Notes: generated by a model not told the origin, from the letters alone. Counted from the first letter of the stretch, positions 26,868 to 36,561 are shown. The stretch is 64,000 nucleotides of DNA from Clostridia bacterium (GCA_017453255.1 JAFTKN010000028.1:1-64000), one strand, 5' to 3'. A program made the numbers and translations.

Positions 26868-27698
26868 TTAATAGTAAAATGCGTGATTACCAATTTGTGC
26901 ATAAAATGGTCTGTTTTGACAAACCCAACAGTGAGGTACAACGCTTGGATTAACAAAGTATAGAATACCTGTGTTAATAGAGTAGCCCTCAAGGCAGATT
27001 TTTGCAGCTATTATACTATCTTGATTTGGAGATTTATAAATTGCTCCGTTGGCGGTAGGGCTAAATTGTGTTCCGTTCTTTTTGTCAAAGATAACACCAT
27101 AAATTGTGTTTGGAAAATAGCTTGATTTAGTTCTGTTCAGAATTACATTACCAACAGCAATTTTGCCTTTCATAATCTCGCCACCACTTTCTGCATTGAT
27201 AATTCTTGATAACCAGTAAACCTCATCATCTCTGTAAAAAGAGTCGCCAGATAGAATTCCACCACTTCCCTTGGTGATATAGAAGGATGAATTTGAATTA
27301 TTCCATCTTGCACTTGCACCAAATGCCTTAGTCATCAAAAGCACAGGGGCATACATAACGCCGTTTTTCATAAAAATTGGCGAGGGAGTGTATAGATATC
27401 TGCCATTAGCATTGATATAATTGTCCCCGTCTTTTGCAGTCAAATATAGCTTGCTTGTTTGTACCGTTAAGGTTCTCGAAGCATAATTATATGTAACCTT
27501 AGCACTTGAATCCATAGAGGTCGCAAAGCGTCTAACACCAACAAAGGTTGTCTGGTCCTTTACTTGTGTATTTCCTGAAAATCTGACATCATTTATGTAA
27601 ACCCCAACCCAAGAGTTAGATGATGATGCGCTTACAACCACCGAAAGAGAGGTTGATATTACTAAAATCAAAAGTAAAATAGATAATCCCTTCTTCAC
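26868..27698 (-). CDS. sleB: Spore cortex-lytic enzyme SleB-like hydrolase
   Basis: 276 aa with a Sec signal peptide (1-24, ends VVSASS). Residues about 25-145 are a copper-amine-oxidase-N-type beta domain, common in Clostridia in place of SleB's usual peptidoglycan-binding domain. Residues about 155-276 are the SleB/CwlJ hydrolase domain with catalytic E170 in INAESGGE and motifs GNVILNR, YGVIFDK and GNHAFYY. It would act as a lytic transglycosylase on spore cortex at germination. A non-spore cell-wall role is possible for this domain pair. Confidence 0.87.
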   Translation of the reverse strand: MKKGLSILLLILVISTSLSVVVSASSSNSWVGVYINDVRFSGNTQVKDQTTFVGVRRFATSMDSSAKVTYNYASRTLTVQTSKLYLTAKDGDNYINANGRYLYTPSPIFMKNGVMYAPVLLMTKAFGASARWNNSNSSFYITKGSGGILSGDSFYRDDEVYWLSRIINAESGGEIMKGKIAVGNVILNRTKSSYFPNTIYGVIFDKKNGTQFSPTANGAIYKSPNQDSIIAAKICLEGYSINTGILYFVNPSVVPHCWVCQNRPFYAQIGNHAFYY

Positions 27699-27722
27699 AT
27701 TACCATCCTTTCCTTTATGATT

Positions 27723-27740
27723 TAATTATTCGAATAATTA
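27723..27740. promoter_or_regulatory. Perfect 18-bp palindrome upstream of sleB
   Basis: TAATTATTCG and its mirror form a perfect dyad in the sleB upstream region, about 25-45 bases before the ATG. It could be an operator or part of a sporulation-sigma promoter region. Function inferred only from position. Confidence 0.45.
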
Positions 27741-27819
27741 CATTAATATTGTAACATTGGAATAAGAATAAATCAAGGAACAATATTTGTAAAAAATGTA
27801 TCTATTTTACAACAAACAG

Positions 27820-29418
27820 CTAACCACGTGTTTGATTTTTTGCTTTTCCAATCAGTCTTTTTGCAAGTCCTAATTCTTCATTTGAAATAGAACCAAGAGC
27901 ATAAGATATGAGTAAATACAAAACAGCCGTAAAGCTTATTTCGAAAACAGTTGTCAGCTTACCAAGAGATAAACCAAAAACTCCAAGTGAAAAAACAAAT
28001 CTTGATATAGCAGTTGCGATAACAATACAGAAAAGTGGCTTAATTACCCATTTTAAAATTTTTGTTTTCACCTTAGTTATATTTAGTAGCTTTATAATGC
28101 TAAGAGAGGTATTAAGTAGCTCAGTAATAAAAATAACTACAACATATCCACTAATGCCAAAGGGCGGTAATAAAACAAGTATTAGTATAACACTTACTAA
28201 CGAATCGAGTATATTGACTCTCATGCTGTAAACCTGTTCCCCAAGCCCCTTTAAAATCCCATCAACAGTTCCATCAAGGTACATAAGAGGAATTAATGGA
28301 GAGAGCTGTCTAATAAATTCGCCTGCCTCGCTCGTTCCATAAAAAAATATTCCTATTTCATTTGAAAAGCAAATTAAAATTCCACTAACACCAAACGCAA
28401 AAATTAGGGTAAAGCTAAATACACGAGAAACAATATATCTTATACGTGAAAAATCCCTTTTTTCGTATGAGGCAGAAATTTCGGGCACTAAAAGTGACGA
28501 AAATGAGCCAATAACCGACGAAGGAAAAAGCAAAAGCGGGAAAACCATTCCATGCAAAATTCCATATGATGCAAATGCACCCTGCTCACTTGCACCATTT
28601 TTACGAAAGCCATAGGGAATTAGTAAATGCTCAACAGTAGAAAGACCACTTCGTACATATCCACTGACACCTATAGGAAAGGCCTCCTTAAAAACTGAAT
28701 ATTCCTTAATCCTTTCCTTTTTGTCTATGCTTAAATTTCTGTGCCTTTTTCTATCAATTATATAAATAATACTGCTTATCACCATAGAAAAGCATTCGCT
28801 AATTGTTGCTCCCATAGCCAAAGAGGCGCAGGCATACTCCACACCTGAGGGCGAAAGCATAATCAAAAAATAGCTAACTGTAGTTATCTTAACACCCTGC
28901 TCAAAGAATCTGACAATTACATTCTTATAAATTCTGCGTACGGCTGAGAAATATCCATTTAACACACTTGAAACAGATATAGGAACAAGACTAAATGCCA
29001 TAATTTTCAAGGAGGGAATTACCTTAGTACTGCCTAAGGCATATTTACCTATCGGAGAAGCAAAGGCAAATAAGAAAGATGATGCAATTATAGAAAAGAA
29101 AAGTGAATACAAAAGTGCGCTTTTCATTATCTTTAAAACTGCCTTGTTGTGACTCTTATCAAGTAGTTCGTTTTCATTGTAGGGAAGTGCCATAGAAATC
29201 AGCCTTATAACAGTTAACTGTATACCAGAGGTTGCCACAGTAATTGCAAAGGAATAAATGCCAGAGCTTAAGGTAATTAAGCCAATTCCCTCGCTACCTA
29301 CCTTGTTTGTTACGAATATATTAAAGCCAACAGAAATAGTATTAATTAAAATTCCAGCAAGCGACAAAAGCGCTGCATTAAAAAAATATTTTTGAACCTT
29401 GTTTATTTTTATCACCAC
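27820..29418 (-). CDS. SpoVB-like polysaccharide/lipid-linked oligosaccharide flippase (MOP superfamily)
   Basis: About 530-aa membrane protein with some 14 hydrophobic helices, of the polysaccharide-synthase/SpoVB/MurJ-like group. Early motif NAALLSLAGILINTISVGFN and mid-protein GYFSAVRRIYKN and SSLLVPEISASYEKRD fit SpoVB. The likely role is moving lipid-linked precursors across the membrane, perhaps for spore cortex. The frame reaches back to a TTG at 29463 lying inside the terminator hairpin of the mannosidase gene, so that start is unlikely. The GTG at 29418 (or 29415) is the best candidate, but the ribosome site is weak and the start uncertain. Confidence 0.85.
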   Translation of the reverse strand: MVIKINKVQKYFFNAALLSLAGILINTISVGFNIFVTNKVGSEGIGLITLSSGIYSFAITVATSGIQLTVIRLISMALPYNENELLDKSHNKAVLKIMKSALLYSLFFSIIASSFLFAFASPIGKYALGSTKVIPSLKIMAFSLVPISVSSVLNGYFSAVRRIYKNVIVRFFEQGVKITTVSYFLIMLSPSGVEYACASLAMGATISECFSMVISSIIYIIDRKRHRNLSIDKKERIKEYSVFKEAFPIGVSGYVRSGLSTVEHLLIPYGFRKNGASEQGAFASYGILHGMVFPLLLFPSSVIGSFSSLLVPEISASYEKRDFSRIRYIVSRVFSFTLIFAFGVSGILICFSNEIGIFFYGTSEAGEFIRQLSPLIPLMYLDGTVDGILKGLGEQVYSMRVNILDSLVSVILILVLLPPFGISGYVVVIFITELLNTSLSIIKLLNITKVKTKILKWVIKPLFCIVIATAISRFVFSLGVFGLSLGKLTTVFEISFTAVLYLLISYALGSISNEELGLAKRLIGKAKNQTRG

Positions 29419-29454
29419 ACAATCAATAAAATATATGATGATAAAAAGAAAAAA

Positions 29455-29478
29455 ACCACACAAAGCGTGTGGTTTTTA
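29455..29478 (-). terminator. Terminator of GH38 gene
   Basis: AAAACCACAC/GTGTGGTTTT stem. On the minus strand it is followed by TTTC and more Ts. Confidence 0.8.
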
Positions 29479-29480
29479 TA

Positions 29481-32400
29481 TTATTTAACTATAAGGGTAA
29501 CGATTTCAAATGGCTTGATATCGAGTGTAACGCTATTATTCTTAATAGTAAGTGGCTTAAGCTTTCTTTCGCAAAGATTTCCTAAATAAGCCTCGCTTAT
29601 ATCAAAGCCGAATTTAATAGTTGCTTTTGAACGATAATTTTTAGCCTCATAAAGACGAACTACAGTTTCATCACCATATTCAGCCTCCTTGATTGCTTCA
29701 ACTATAACATTGTCCTTGTTTACACTAACAAGTGAAAATTCGCTTTCTAATTTTCCACCACCCTCGCATTTGACAGCGGTCATAGGGAGGTTAAGCTCGT
29801 AAGCATATTTTACAACATCACAATTTTCAACATTTTGACTATGAGGATATAATGAATATGTAATTTGGTGAATTCCTTGGTCGTTGTAATCACCCATATT
29901 GCTTGGATTCCAGCCAGAGGTCAAAAGTGTTAAGCGCATATCTGAATTATGTATATCGTGGCCATATTTGCAATCATTTAATAGGCTGACACCATAGTTA
30001 CCCTCGGAAATATCAGCATATTTATGAGCGCAAACCTCAAATTTAGCATGATCCCATGAGGTATTAAAGTGAGTAGGACGCTTAGTTGTTCCAAATTGAA
30101 TTTCATAGGTAGCTACGTCTGTGTTAATATCAACAGGGAAGGATACCTTCAAAATTTGTCTTTGCTGACACCAATTAATCTTAGTTTCAAAATCAATCTT
30201 GCCTAAGTCCTCATAGAACCACATAATTTGCTCAATTTCACTCTCAAGATGCTTTTTCTTGTAGTGAATACCTGTTTTAGCACCATCGTCAATTATATAA
30301 ATATCATATGGAGCTGATACATTGTATTCCTTATCGTTTGAGCTACGCTGAAGCTCCCAAGCGTCATAATTGTCAGGGTAGTTTTCAAGGGCAAATATTC
30401 TGTTAGCCACCATACCCTTCTTAATAACCTCTCGATGGTTTTTCTTATCATAAATCGAAACGATATTATAGTTTTTGTCAAGCTTAACAGTGAAGAATTT
30501 TGTAAAGATAGTTCTATCCTTAATTGTTATGCTATTTTTAGGCTCTATATCATTTATAACCTTATAGCCCTTTGCAGGGATATTTTTAACAAAAACACTT
30601 TTGCCATTAATTTTTACAGTAGAGGAGCAATTAAAGGAATGAGGATTAAATACAACATAGCCCTTATCCTTAACATTTTTACTTACATAGTCAAAGGCAT
30701 TACCTCTGAGCGAAGCAAAAAGCTCCTTGAGCTCCTTGTAATCCTTATCACATCTTTCATAAACCTCTTTGATAGATGAGCCAGGAATAATATCGTGGAA
30801 CTGATTTGTCAAGATTGTTTCCCAAGCCTCATGTAGCTCTTTTTTAGGGAATTTAGCTACCTTAAGCTTATCAAGCATAACACAAAGAGCCTCTGTGTCA
30901 AGAATTAAAAATTCACATTGACGGTTGTTTCTCTTATTTTTACCAATAGAGGTATATGTTCCTCTGTGGAACTCAAGATACAACTCACCCTGCCATGCTG
31001 GTAATAATTCAGGCTTTTTATCTATATTTTTCTTTAGTCTATCGAAAAATTCTGTTGCAGTACCAATGTGAGATTGGGATAGACCATAAATACCCTTGCT
31101 TGTACGACGCAAAAGCTCAAGCATATGGTCGGTAGGACCACCGCCACCATCACCAAAGCCAAAGGTAACAAGTGCCTCGTTAGAAAGTGCCTTTTGCTGA
31201 TATCTGTTCCAAGCACCATCAATAACAGAGAAGTCAGAGGAAGGACAATAAGAGCTAAATCTTTCTGGAACACGCCCCTTCTTTTCCTCTTGCGCTGTCA
31301 TAAAGTGTGTATTAATGCCAGTACCATCAATACCCCTCCATAGAAATGTATCATAAGGCATAGTATTTGTATCATTCCAGCCAATTTTGGAGGTTACAAA
31401 CCAGTCAACCTCACTCTTTTTAAGAATTTGAGGTAGTGCAGCAGCATAACCAAAAACGTCAGGCAACCATAAAATCTTAGATTCAACACCAAATTCATCT
31501 CTGAAGAAGTTTTTACCATATTGAACCTGTCTTACAAGACTTTCACCAGATGAGAGGTTGCAGTCTGCCTCAACCCACATAGCGCCCTCAACTTCCCATC
31601 TACCTGCTTTAATCATAGCCTTGATTTCGTTGTAAAGCTCAGGGCATTCCTCCTTAACCATCTTGTAAAGAACAGCCTGAGAGGACATAAACTTATACTC
31701 AGGGTATCTTTTCATAAGCTCAATAACAGTTGCAAATGAGCGCTGTGCCTTTTCTCTTGTTTGCTCAAGTGTCCAAAGCCAAGCTACATCAATATGAGTG
31801 TGACCTATACAAAGTGTCTTTATATCCTGATCCTTGCAGAACCTTGAGTAAAATTCCCTTTGTAAGTATTCGTCTGCCACCTTAACAGACTCATAAAACT
31901 CCTTTGATGGAAGCTTTAGCATATTAAGCCTTGTAATAGCTTTTTCCATAATAGCTACAATGTTATGATATTCATAAGAGTTATCACTTAAAAACTCTAA
32001 TGCATCACAGGGCACTGAAACATCGTAATAAAGCTTTTTAACGTCTTGATTTTCAACAATAATTTGAGCATTAAGAGTAAGGTCGCATCTATTGGCCTCC
32101 ATTCCTGAATAACCATAGAGAAGAATATCATATTTATCCTGTCCATTAAGAGTAAGATATGTATGATTAGTATCAAGACCTTGACGTATTTTTCCATCAA
32201 CATAAGCAATGAATTGTGGATTGGTAGCATCCCAGCCCTCTATACCTGTGCTAATGTTTAATTTTATCTCTTTTCCACTAAATTCCTTAGCATCTAAAAC
32301 AAAATGGAACCAAGCGTGCTTGTCGCGCTCCTTGCCCCAACGCATATCGGAGGTAAATGGAACGAAATCAGAGGTTGCTGGTAGCTCGCTACCTACCTTG

Positions 32401-32516
32401 TACTCGCAAAGCTTGTAGGTGATATTGTCAACGGGATATGTCTTTACAACAATATTTTCCTTGAGCTTTTTCATAACAACCTTAAGATTTCTTATAGATT
32501 CGTTAATTGGCTTCAT
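29481..32516 (-). CDS. GH38 alpha-mannosidase
   Basis: 1011-aa zinc-dependent retaining alpha-mannosidase. An N-terminal beta domain (1-230) precedes the catalytic GH38 domain. H239 and H241 (GHTHIDVAW) and nearby D243 bind zinc, and D353 in WLPDVFGYAAALPQ is the nucleophile. The helical and C-terminal beta domains follow (HNSDMRLTLLTSGW, PFEIVTLIV). No signal peptide, so it acts in the cytoplasm, probably trimming mannose from imported N-glycan or mannan fragments. Single gene with its own promoter and terminator; AAGGAG before the ATG. Confidence 0.94.
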   Translation of the reverse strand: MKPINESIRNLKVVMKKLKENIVVKTYPVDNITYKLCEYKVGSELPATSDFVPFTSDMRWGKERDKHAWFHFVLDAKEFSGKEIKLNISTGIEGWDATNPQFIAYVDGKIRQGLDTNHTYLTLNGQDKYDILLYGYSGMEANRCDLTLNAQIIVENQDVKKLYYDVSVPCDALEFLSDNSYEYHNIVAIMEKAITRLNMLKLPSKEFYESVKVADEYLQREFYSRFCKDQDIKTLCIGHTHIDVAWLWTLEQTREKAQRSFATVIELMKRYPEYKFMSSQAVLYKMVKEECPELYNEIKAMIKAGRWEVEGAMWVEADCNLSSGESLVRQVQYGKNFFRDEFGVESKILWLPDVFGYAAALPQILKKSEVDWFVTSKIGWNDTNTMPYDTFLWRGIDGTGINTHFMTAQEEKKGRVPERFSSYCPSSDFSVIDGAWNRYQQKALSNEALVTFGFGDGGGGPTDHMLELLRRTSKGIYGLSQSHIGTATEFFDRLKKNIDKKPELLPAWQGELYLEFHRGTYTSIGKNKRNNRQCEFLILDTEALCVMLDKLKVAKFPKKELHEAWETILTNQFHDIIPGSSIKEVYERCDKDYKELKELFASLRGNAFDYVSKNVKDKGYVVFNPHSFNCSSTVKINGKSVFVKNIPAKGYKVINDIEPKNSITIKDRTIFTKFFTVKLDKNYNIVSIYDKKNHREVIKKGMVANRIFALENYPDNYDAWELQRSSNDKEYNVSAPYDIYIIDDGAKTGIHYKKKHLESEIEQIMWFYEDLGKIDFETKINWCQQRQILKVSFPVDINTDVATYEIQFGTTKRPTHFNTSWDHAKFEVCAHKYADISEGNYGVSLLNDCKYGHDIHNSDMRLTLLTSGWNPSNMGDYNDQGIHQITYSLYPHSQNVENCDVVKYAYELNLPMTAVKCEGGGKLESEFSLVSVNKDNVIVEAIKEAEYGDETVVRLYEAKNYRSKATIKFGFDISEAYLGNLCERKLKPLTIKNNSVTLDIKPFEIVTLIVK

Positions 32517-32545
32517 ATATAACTCCTTAAAAAGTATTCATTAGA

Positions 32546-32574
32546 ATTTTATCATATTGAGGAAGAAAAAACAA
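32546..32574 (-). promoter_or_regulatory. Promoter of GH38 gene
   Basis: Minus strand -35 TTGTTT (32569-32574), 17-base spacer, -10 TAAAAT (32546-32551). Confidence 0.7.
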
Positions 32575-32581
32575 TAAATGT

Positions 32582-32610
32582 TTGCAAAATAAGTAAAAAT
32601 ATGTTAATAT
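32582..32610 (+). promoter_or_regulatory. Promoter of tcdA
   Basis: -35 TTGCAA (32582-32587), 17-base spacer, -10 TAATAT (32605-32610). It is back to back with the GH38 promoter. Confidence 0.75.
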
Positions 32611-32635
32611 AAAATGGAAAAAGGGGTGGTTTCTG

Positions 32636-33331
32636 ATGAAAGAGGAGCTTTCAAGACTTGAAAAGCTGATTGGTATGAATAATGTTGAAAAGCTTTTTGA
32701 AAAAAAGGCTATAGTCTTTGGTGTTGGTGGCGTTGGTGGTTATGCCTGCGAGGCTCTTGCAAGAAGTGGAGTAGGACAGATAGACATAGTTGACAACGAT
32801 ACAGTTTCTGTATCAAATATAAACAGACAAATAATTGCCCTTCATTCAACAATAGGTAGGGATAAGGTCGAGGTAATGAAGGAAAGAATGCTTGACATTA
32901 ATCCAGAGATAATTGTAAACGCATATAATGTATTTTACACCCCTGATAATTCAAATATAATCGACCTGTCAAAATACGATTATGTAGTTGATGCAATAGA
33001 TACAGTAACAAGCAAAATAGAGCTTTGCGTCGTATGTGATAAGCTAAGCATTCCACTTATATCCTCTATGGGTACAGGTAATAAGCTTGATCCAACAAAA
33101 TTCAAGGTTTCTGATATTTATAAAACCTCTGTTTGCCCACTTGCAAGAGCTATGAGAGTGGAATTGAAAAAGAGAGGGATAAAGCACTTAAAGGTCGTTT
33201 ATTCTGAGGAAACACCAGTTGTAAATGGATGTGAGGAAAATGGAAAAAGAGTACCAGCATCAAGTGCATTTACACCATCGGTTGCAGGATTAATTATTGC
33301 CTCTGAGGTAATTAAGGACTTAATAAAATAA
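32636..33331 (+). CDS. tcdA: tRNA threonylcarbamoyladenosine dehydratase TcdA (ThiF/E1-like)
   Basis: 231-aa E1-like ATP-dependent enzyme that cyclises t6A37 of tRNAs to ct6A. The nucleotide loop GVGGVGG is at 29-35. Further motifs are NINRQI, DAIDTVTSKIELC, SSMGTGNKLDP and VCPLARAMRVELKK, all matching the CsdL/YgdL/TcdA group rather than ThiF or MoeB. AAAGGGGTGG lies upstream of the ATG. Single gene. Confidence 0.92.
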   Translation: MKEELSRLEKLIGMNNVEKLFEKKAIVFGVGGVGGYACEALARSGVGQIDIVDNDTVSVSNINRQIIALHSTIGRDKVEVMKERMLDINPEIIVNAYNVFYTPDNSNIIDLSKYDYVVDAIDTVTSKIELCVVCDKLSIPLISSMGTGNKLDPTKFKVSDIYKTSVCPLARAMRVELKKRGIKHLKVVYSEETPVVNGCEENGKRVPASSAFTPSVAGLIIASEVIKDLIK

Positions 33332-33360
33332 GGCTGTTGCAAAGCGCAACAGCCTTTTTA
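33331..33360. terminator. Bidirectional terminator after tcdA
   Basis: Stem AAGGCTGTTGC/GCAACAGCCTT and T5 tail. It sits between tcdA and the convergent secreted-protein gene. Confidence 0.9.
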
Positions 33361-33362
33361 AT

Positions 33363-34652
33363 TTAGTTTATGTTTAAATCGTTAACCCTTTGACCTTGCT
33401 TCCAGCTAAGCTTATAGACTTTTTCACCATAAGTCAAAAATTCCTTTGCTAAGCCAGCCTTGTGAAGCTCATGTAGCTCACTTGGAGAAAGAGAGGGGAA
33501 AAGATCGCCTTTATCATTTGCATCAAAATTATAAAAGTCCTCAACGATATATTTTATCGTTGCAGAATAAACAGCCTCCCCCTTTTTGTTATAGCTAAGA
33601 GTTAAATCACTGATTTCAATTCTTGTAAAATAAGAGCCCATAGCATACCAAAAATCACCATCTAAATTGTGGTATAAGCTTTCAGTAGCTTGATTAAAGC
33701 TTAGAGTGCTTTCTTGATTTGCCAAAACCTCGCATGCTGCTAACGCACTATTCAAATCAATATTTCTGTTTGAAAGGGCAGTCTTATCCTTGAAAAGCAA
33801 ATCTAAATCAAGAGTATAGTTATTTCCACTGCCACTTAAAAAATGGGAAAGCATAAGTGAAGCGTTTGGATAATTGAATATAGCACCACCAAGGGAAATA
33901 AGCTGAGCGGATTTTGTAATATTATCAATTTCCGTATCACTTAGGCTTGTACCTGTGTTATATGAGCTATTTGAGTTATTCATTTGCTTAAGCCTGTCGC
34001 TTGAAAGCTCTGTTTCGTCCTTGTAAAATCCACCGAAGCTTTCAATATTTTGCTTAATCATGTTAAATGAAATATATTCGAAATTCTCGTACGACTCAGT
34101 AACCTCGTTTTGTATGTAATAAACATTGTCGCCTATCAAAACATAGTAGGAAATAAAGAGAAGAGTGTCAAATGCACCATCAGCATATTTGATATTTGAT
34201 ATGACTACATCATGAACATCAGAGCTGTTTTTTATCATATCGTATTTAATCATGCTTTTTCCTACATATCCTGTTTGTGGATTGACAGGATTACCATATT
34301 CTAACACTCTGCTTTGAGAAGCAACTATAAAGCCATAATTCAGCTTAAGCTTATTTAAGCTTGCGTATTCCTTTATAGCTTGAGAGTATATATTGTAAGT
34401 GCCTATCATTGCATTGCTTGAAGCAGAATAGCCAACAAGCGTTGCAAAATTTCCAAAGTCTTCAGTTTTTATATCATCACAAAGCTCACAGGTTAGTGTG
34501 CGTGTGCCACCATTTAAGCAAAAATCGTTTTCAAAGGTAATTGAGGTGGTTTTATATTCATGCTCGCATTCACCTTCACTTGCATATACAAAAACAGAAA
34601 GCAAGACACATAAGGCAATAACAAGCAGTACAAATAAAATATGCTTTTTCAT
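33363..34652 (-). CDS. Secreted protein of unknown function with His/Cys module
   Basis: Not recognised. 429 aa from the ATG at 34652, which has AAGGA upstream; the longer frame (to 34814) has no ribosome site and overlaps the promoter. A Sec signal peptide spans 1-24 (LLVIALCVLLSVFVYASEG). Next comes a short module CEHEYK...C...CELCDD, like that in the proteins at 5886 and 54505. The remaining 370 residues look globular alpha/beta (KLNYGFIVASQSRVLEYG, KYADGAFDTLLFISYYVLIGD), without membrane anchor or cell-wall motif. It ends in a basic, possibly surface-interacting tail. Its own vegetative promoter is present. Confidence 0.75.
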   Translation of the reverse strand: MKKHILFVLLVIALCVLLSVFVYASEGECEHEYKTTSITFENDFCLNGGTRTLTCELCDDIKTEDFGNFATLVGYSASSNAMIGTYNIYSQAIKEYASLNKLKLNYGFIVASQSRVLEYGNPVNPQTGYVGKSMIKYDMIKNSSDVHDVVISNIKYADGAFDTLLFISYYVLIGDNVYYIQNEVTESYENFEYISFNMIKQNIESFGGFYKDETELSSDRLKQMNNSNSSYNTGTSLSDTEIDNITKSAQLISLGGAIFNYPNASLMLSHFLSGSGNNYTLDLDLLFKDKTALSNRNIDLNSALAACEVLANQESTLSFNQATESLYHNLDGDFWYAMGSYFTRIEISDLTLSYNKKGEAVYSATIKYIVEDFYNFDANDKGDLFPSLSPSELHELHKAGLAKEFLTYGEKVYKLSWKQGQRVNDLNIN

Positions 34653-34683
34653 AATAGTTCCTTTTTGGATAAATACTATAAGT

Positions 34684-34712
34684 ATTCTATCACCATAAAA
34701 AATATTTGTCAA
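34684..34712 (-). promoter_or_regulatory. Promoter of secreted-protein gene
   Basis: Minus strand -35 TTGACA (34707-34712), 17-base spacer, -10 TAGAAT (34684-34689). This places the transcription start at about 34677 and rules out the upstream frame extension. Confidence 0.85.
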
Positions 34713-34721
34713 CAAAATTTC

Positions 34722-34750
34722 TTGATATAAGAAAAAAAGTATGGTATAAT
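34722..34750 (+). promoter_or_regulatory. Promoter of pepP-like gene
   Basis: -35 TTGATA (34722-34727), 17-base spacer, -10 TATAAT (34745-34750). Confidence 0.85.
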
Positions 34751-34779
34751 CACATAGAAAAAGGCAAAGGAGTAAAAAT

Positions 34780-35844
34780 ATGCTAAATAGAATTAAAAGC
34801 CTTAGGAAAAGCATGAGAGAAAAGGAAATTGATGGAGTTTTTTTGACCTCTCGAGTGTCACACCGATATTTTACAGGCTTCGATAATGAGGATGGTGCGT
34901 TGCTTATTACCGATAATAACGCATACGCCTTTGAGGATTTTAGATATACTGAGCATGCTGAGGCAGTGCTAAAGGATATATATAAAGTGATTCAGCCAAA
35001 GGGAGAGCGTAAGAGGTGGCTGGGTGATCTTATAAGCGAAGAAAAAATAAACAAATTAGGCTTTGAGGACCTTTCTTTGAGTGTAAGCGATTATGATTTG
35101 CTTAAAAACGATTCAAGCGCTGAGCTATTACCCATAGGAAAAATGGTTGCTTCCTTACGAGAGGTTAAAAGCAAGGACGAGATTGAAAAAATTAACCAAG
35201 CGCAGATCATTACCGATATGGCATTTGAGCATATTTTAGGAATTTTATCAACAGATATAACAGAAACAGATGTAGCAGCTGAGCTTGAATATTTTATGAA
35301 AAAGCATGGGGCAGAGGATAAGAGCTTTGAAACAATATCTATCAGTGCAGAAAAGACCTCATTACCTCATGGAGTGCCAAGCAATATAAAGCTAAAAAAA
35401 GGCTTTTTCACTATGGATTTTGGTGCAACTGTTGACGGCTATCATTCTGATATGACAAGAACAGTTTGTATAGGCAAGGCAGACGAGGAAATGAAAAAGC
35501 TTTATGATACTGTTTTAGAGGCACAGCTAAAAGCGCTTGAATACCTTAACAATGGTGGACGTAATAGCAAAGAGGCTGACAAAATAGCAAGAGATATTAT
35601 AGATAAGGATTATAAAGGCTATTTTGGACATTCCTTAGGTCATAGTGTAGGCTTGGAAATTCACGAAAAGCCTGTATTATCACCAAAGCTTGAAACAACA
35701 CTTGTAGCAGGTAATATTGTTACAGTTGAGCCTGGAATATACATACCAAAAAAATATGGAGTAAGAATAGAGGATATGGTTGCTATTTGTGAAAAAGGTA
35801 TTAAAAACTTCACAAAATCTGAGAAAAAGCTCATAGAAATCTAA
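34780..35844 (+). CDS. Xaa-Pro peptidase, M24 family (aminopeptidase P type)
   Basis: 354-aa dinuclear-metal peptidase. An N-terminal creatinase-like domain (1-120) and a C-terminal pita-bread domain are visible. All five metal ligands are present: D213 (MDFGA), D224 (HSDMTR), H288 (GHSLGHS), E317 (TVEPGIY) and E331 (RIEDM). It removes residues before proline from peptides in the cytoplasm. Located upstream of efp as in many Firmicutes, but efp has its own promoter. AAAGGAG before the ATG. Confidence 0.93.
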   Translation: MLNRIKSLRKSMREKEIDGVFLTSRVSHRYFTGFDNEDGALLITDNNAYAFEDFRYTEHAEAVLKDIYKVIQPKGERKRWLGDLISEEKINKLGFEDLSLSVSDYDLLKNDSSAELLPIGKMVASLREVKSKDEIEKINQAQIITDMAFEHILGILSTDITETDVAAELEYFMKKHGAEDKSFETISISAEKTSLPHGVPSNIKLKKGFFTMDFGATVDGYHSDMTRTVCIGKADEEMKKLYDTVLEAQLKALEYLNNGGRNSKEADKIARDIIDKDYKGYFGHSLGHSVGLEIHEKPVLSPKLETTLVAGNIVTVEPGIYIPKKYGVRIEDMVAICEKGIKNFTKSEKKLIEI

Positions 35845-35882
35845 TAAATTCGTAAAAAAAGCAAAAATCTTGTAAATACCTA

Positions 35883-35911
35883 TTGCAATATTTATTATTT
35901 TATTGTAGAAT
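35883..35911 (+). promoter_or_regulatory. Promoter of efp
   Basis: -35 TTGCAA (35883-35888), 17-base spacer, -10 TAGAAT (35906-35911). The leader is about 70 nt. Confidence 0.75.
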
Positions 35912-35988
35912 AATTAGTGTAAATTCAAGTGATAGTTGTGGCGGACTTCACTTCCAAATACAAAAACGCCAAGAAAAGGAAATGACAA

Positions 35989-36552
35989 ATGATTACAGCA
36001 GGAGATTTTAGAAATGGTGTTACCTTCGAAATGGAGGGTAAGGTATATCAGGTTATTGAATTCCAACACGTTAAGCCAGGTAAGGGTGCAGCGTTTGTAA
36101 GAACAAAATATAGAGATGTTGTTACAGGTGCTATTCGTGAGGCTTCATTCAACCCAACAGCAAAGTTTGAAACAGTTCAGGTTGAGCGTAGAGAGCTTCA
36201 ATATAGCTATAACGATGGTGGTCTTTACTACTTTATGGATCTTGAATCCTATGAAATGATTCCAGTTGATTCAAACAAGCTTGGTGACAACTTTAAGTTC
36301 GTTAAGGAAATGGAAATGTGCAAGCTTTCATCAATTAAGGGTGAAATCTTTGCAGTTGAGCCACCAACATTTGTTGAGCTTGTTGTAACAGAAACTGAGC
36401 CAGGTGTACGTGGTGATACAGCTACTAACGTAACAAAGGCTGCTACACTTGAAACAGGTGCAGTTGTTAGAGTGCCAATCTTTATCAATGAGGGTGAAGT
36501 TATCAGAATTGATACAAGAACAGGCGAGTACCTTGAAAGAGTGAACAAATAA
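35989..36552 (+). CDS. efp: Translation elongation factor P
   Basis: 187 aa, normal EF-P length with three beta-barrel domains. The conserved tip loop reads [12 protein letters not shown] with lysine at position 32, the residue that carries a modification in many species. The C-terminal signature [20 protein letters not shown] is intact. It relieves ribosome stalling at polyproline. A TAGCCTTAC element begins 10 bases after its stop; no ordinary terminator is seen before it. Confidence 0.97.
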   Translation: MITAGDFRNGVTFEMEGKVYQVIEFQHVKPGKGAAFVRTKYRDVVTGAIREASFNPTAKFETVQVERRELQYSYNDGGLYYFMDLESYEMIPVDSNKLGDNFKFVKEMEMCKLSSIKGEIFAVEPPTFVELVVTETEPGVRGDTATNVTKAATLETGAVVRVPIFINEGEVIRIDTRTGEYLERVNK

Positions 36553-36561
36553 TTAGCAATT

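Noticed and set aside
29419-29463. TTG start of the SpoVB-like gene
   Set aside because: It lies within the terminator hairpin of the preceding gene and has no ribosome site.
34653-34814. Upstream extension of the secreted protein
   Set aside because: It overlaps the promoters of both divergent genes and lacks a ribosome site; the signal peptide starts at 34652.
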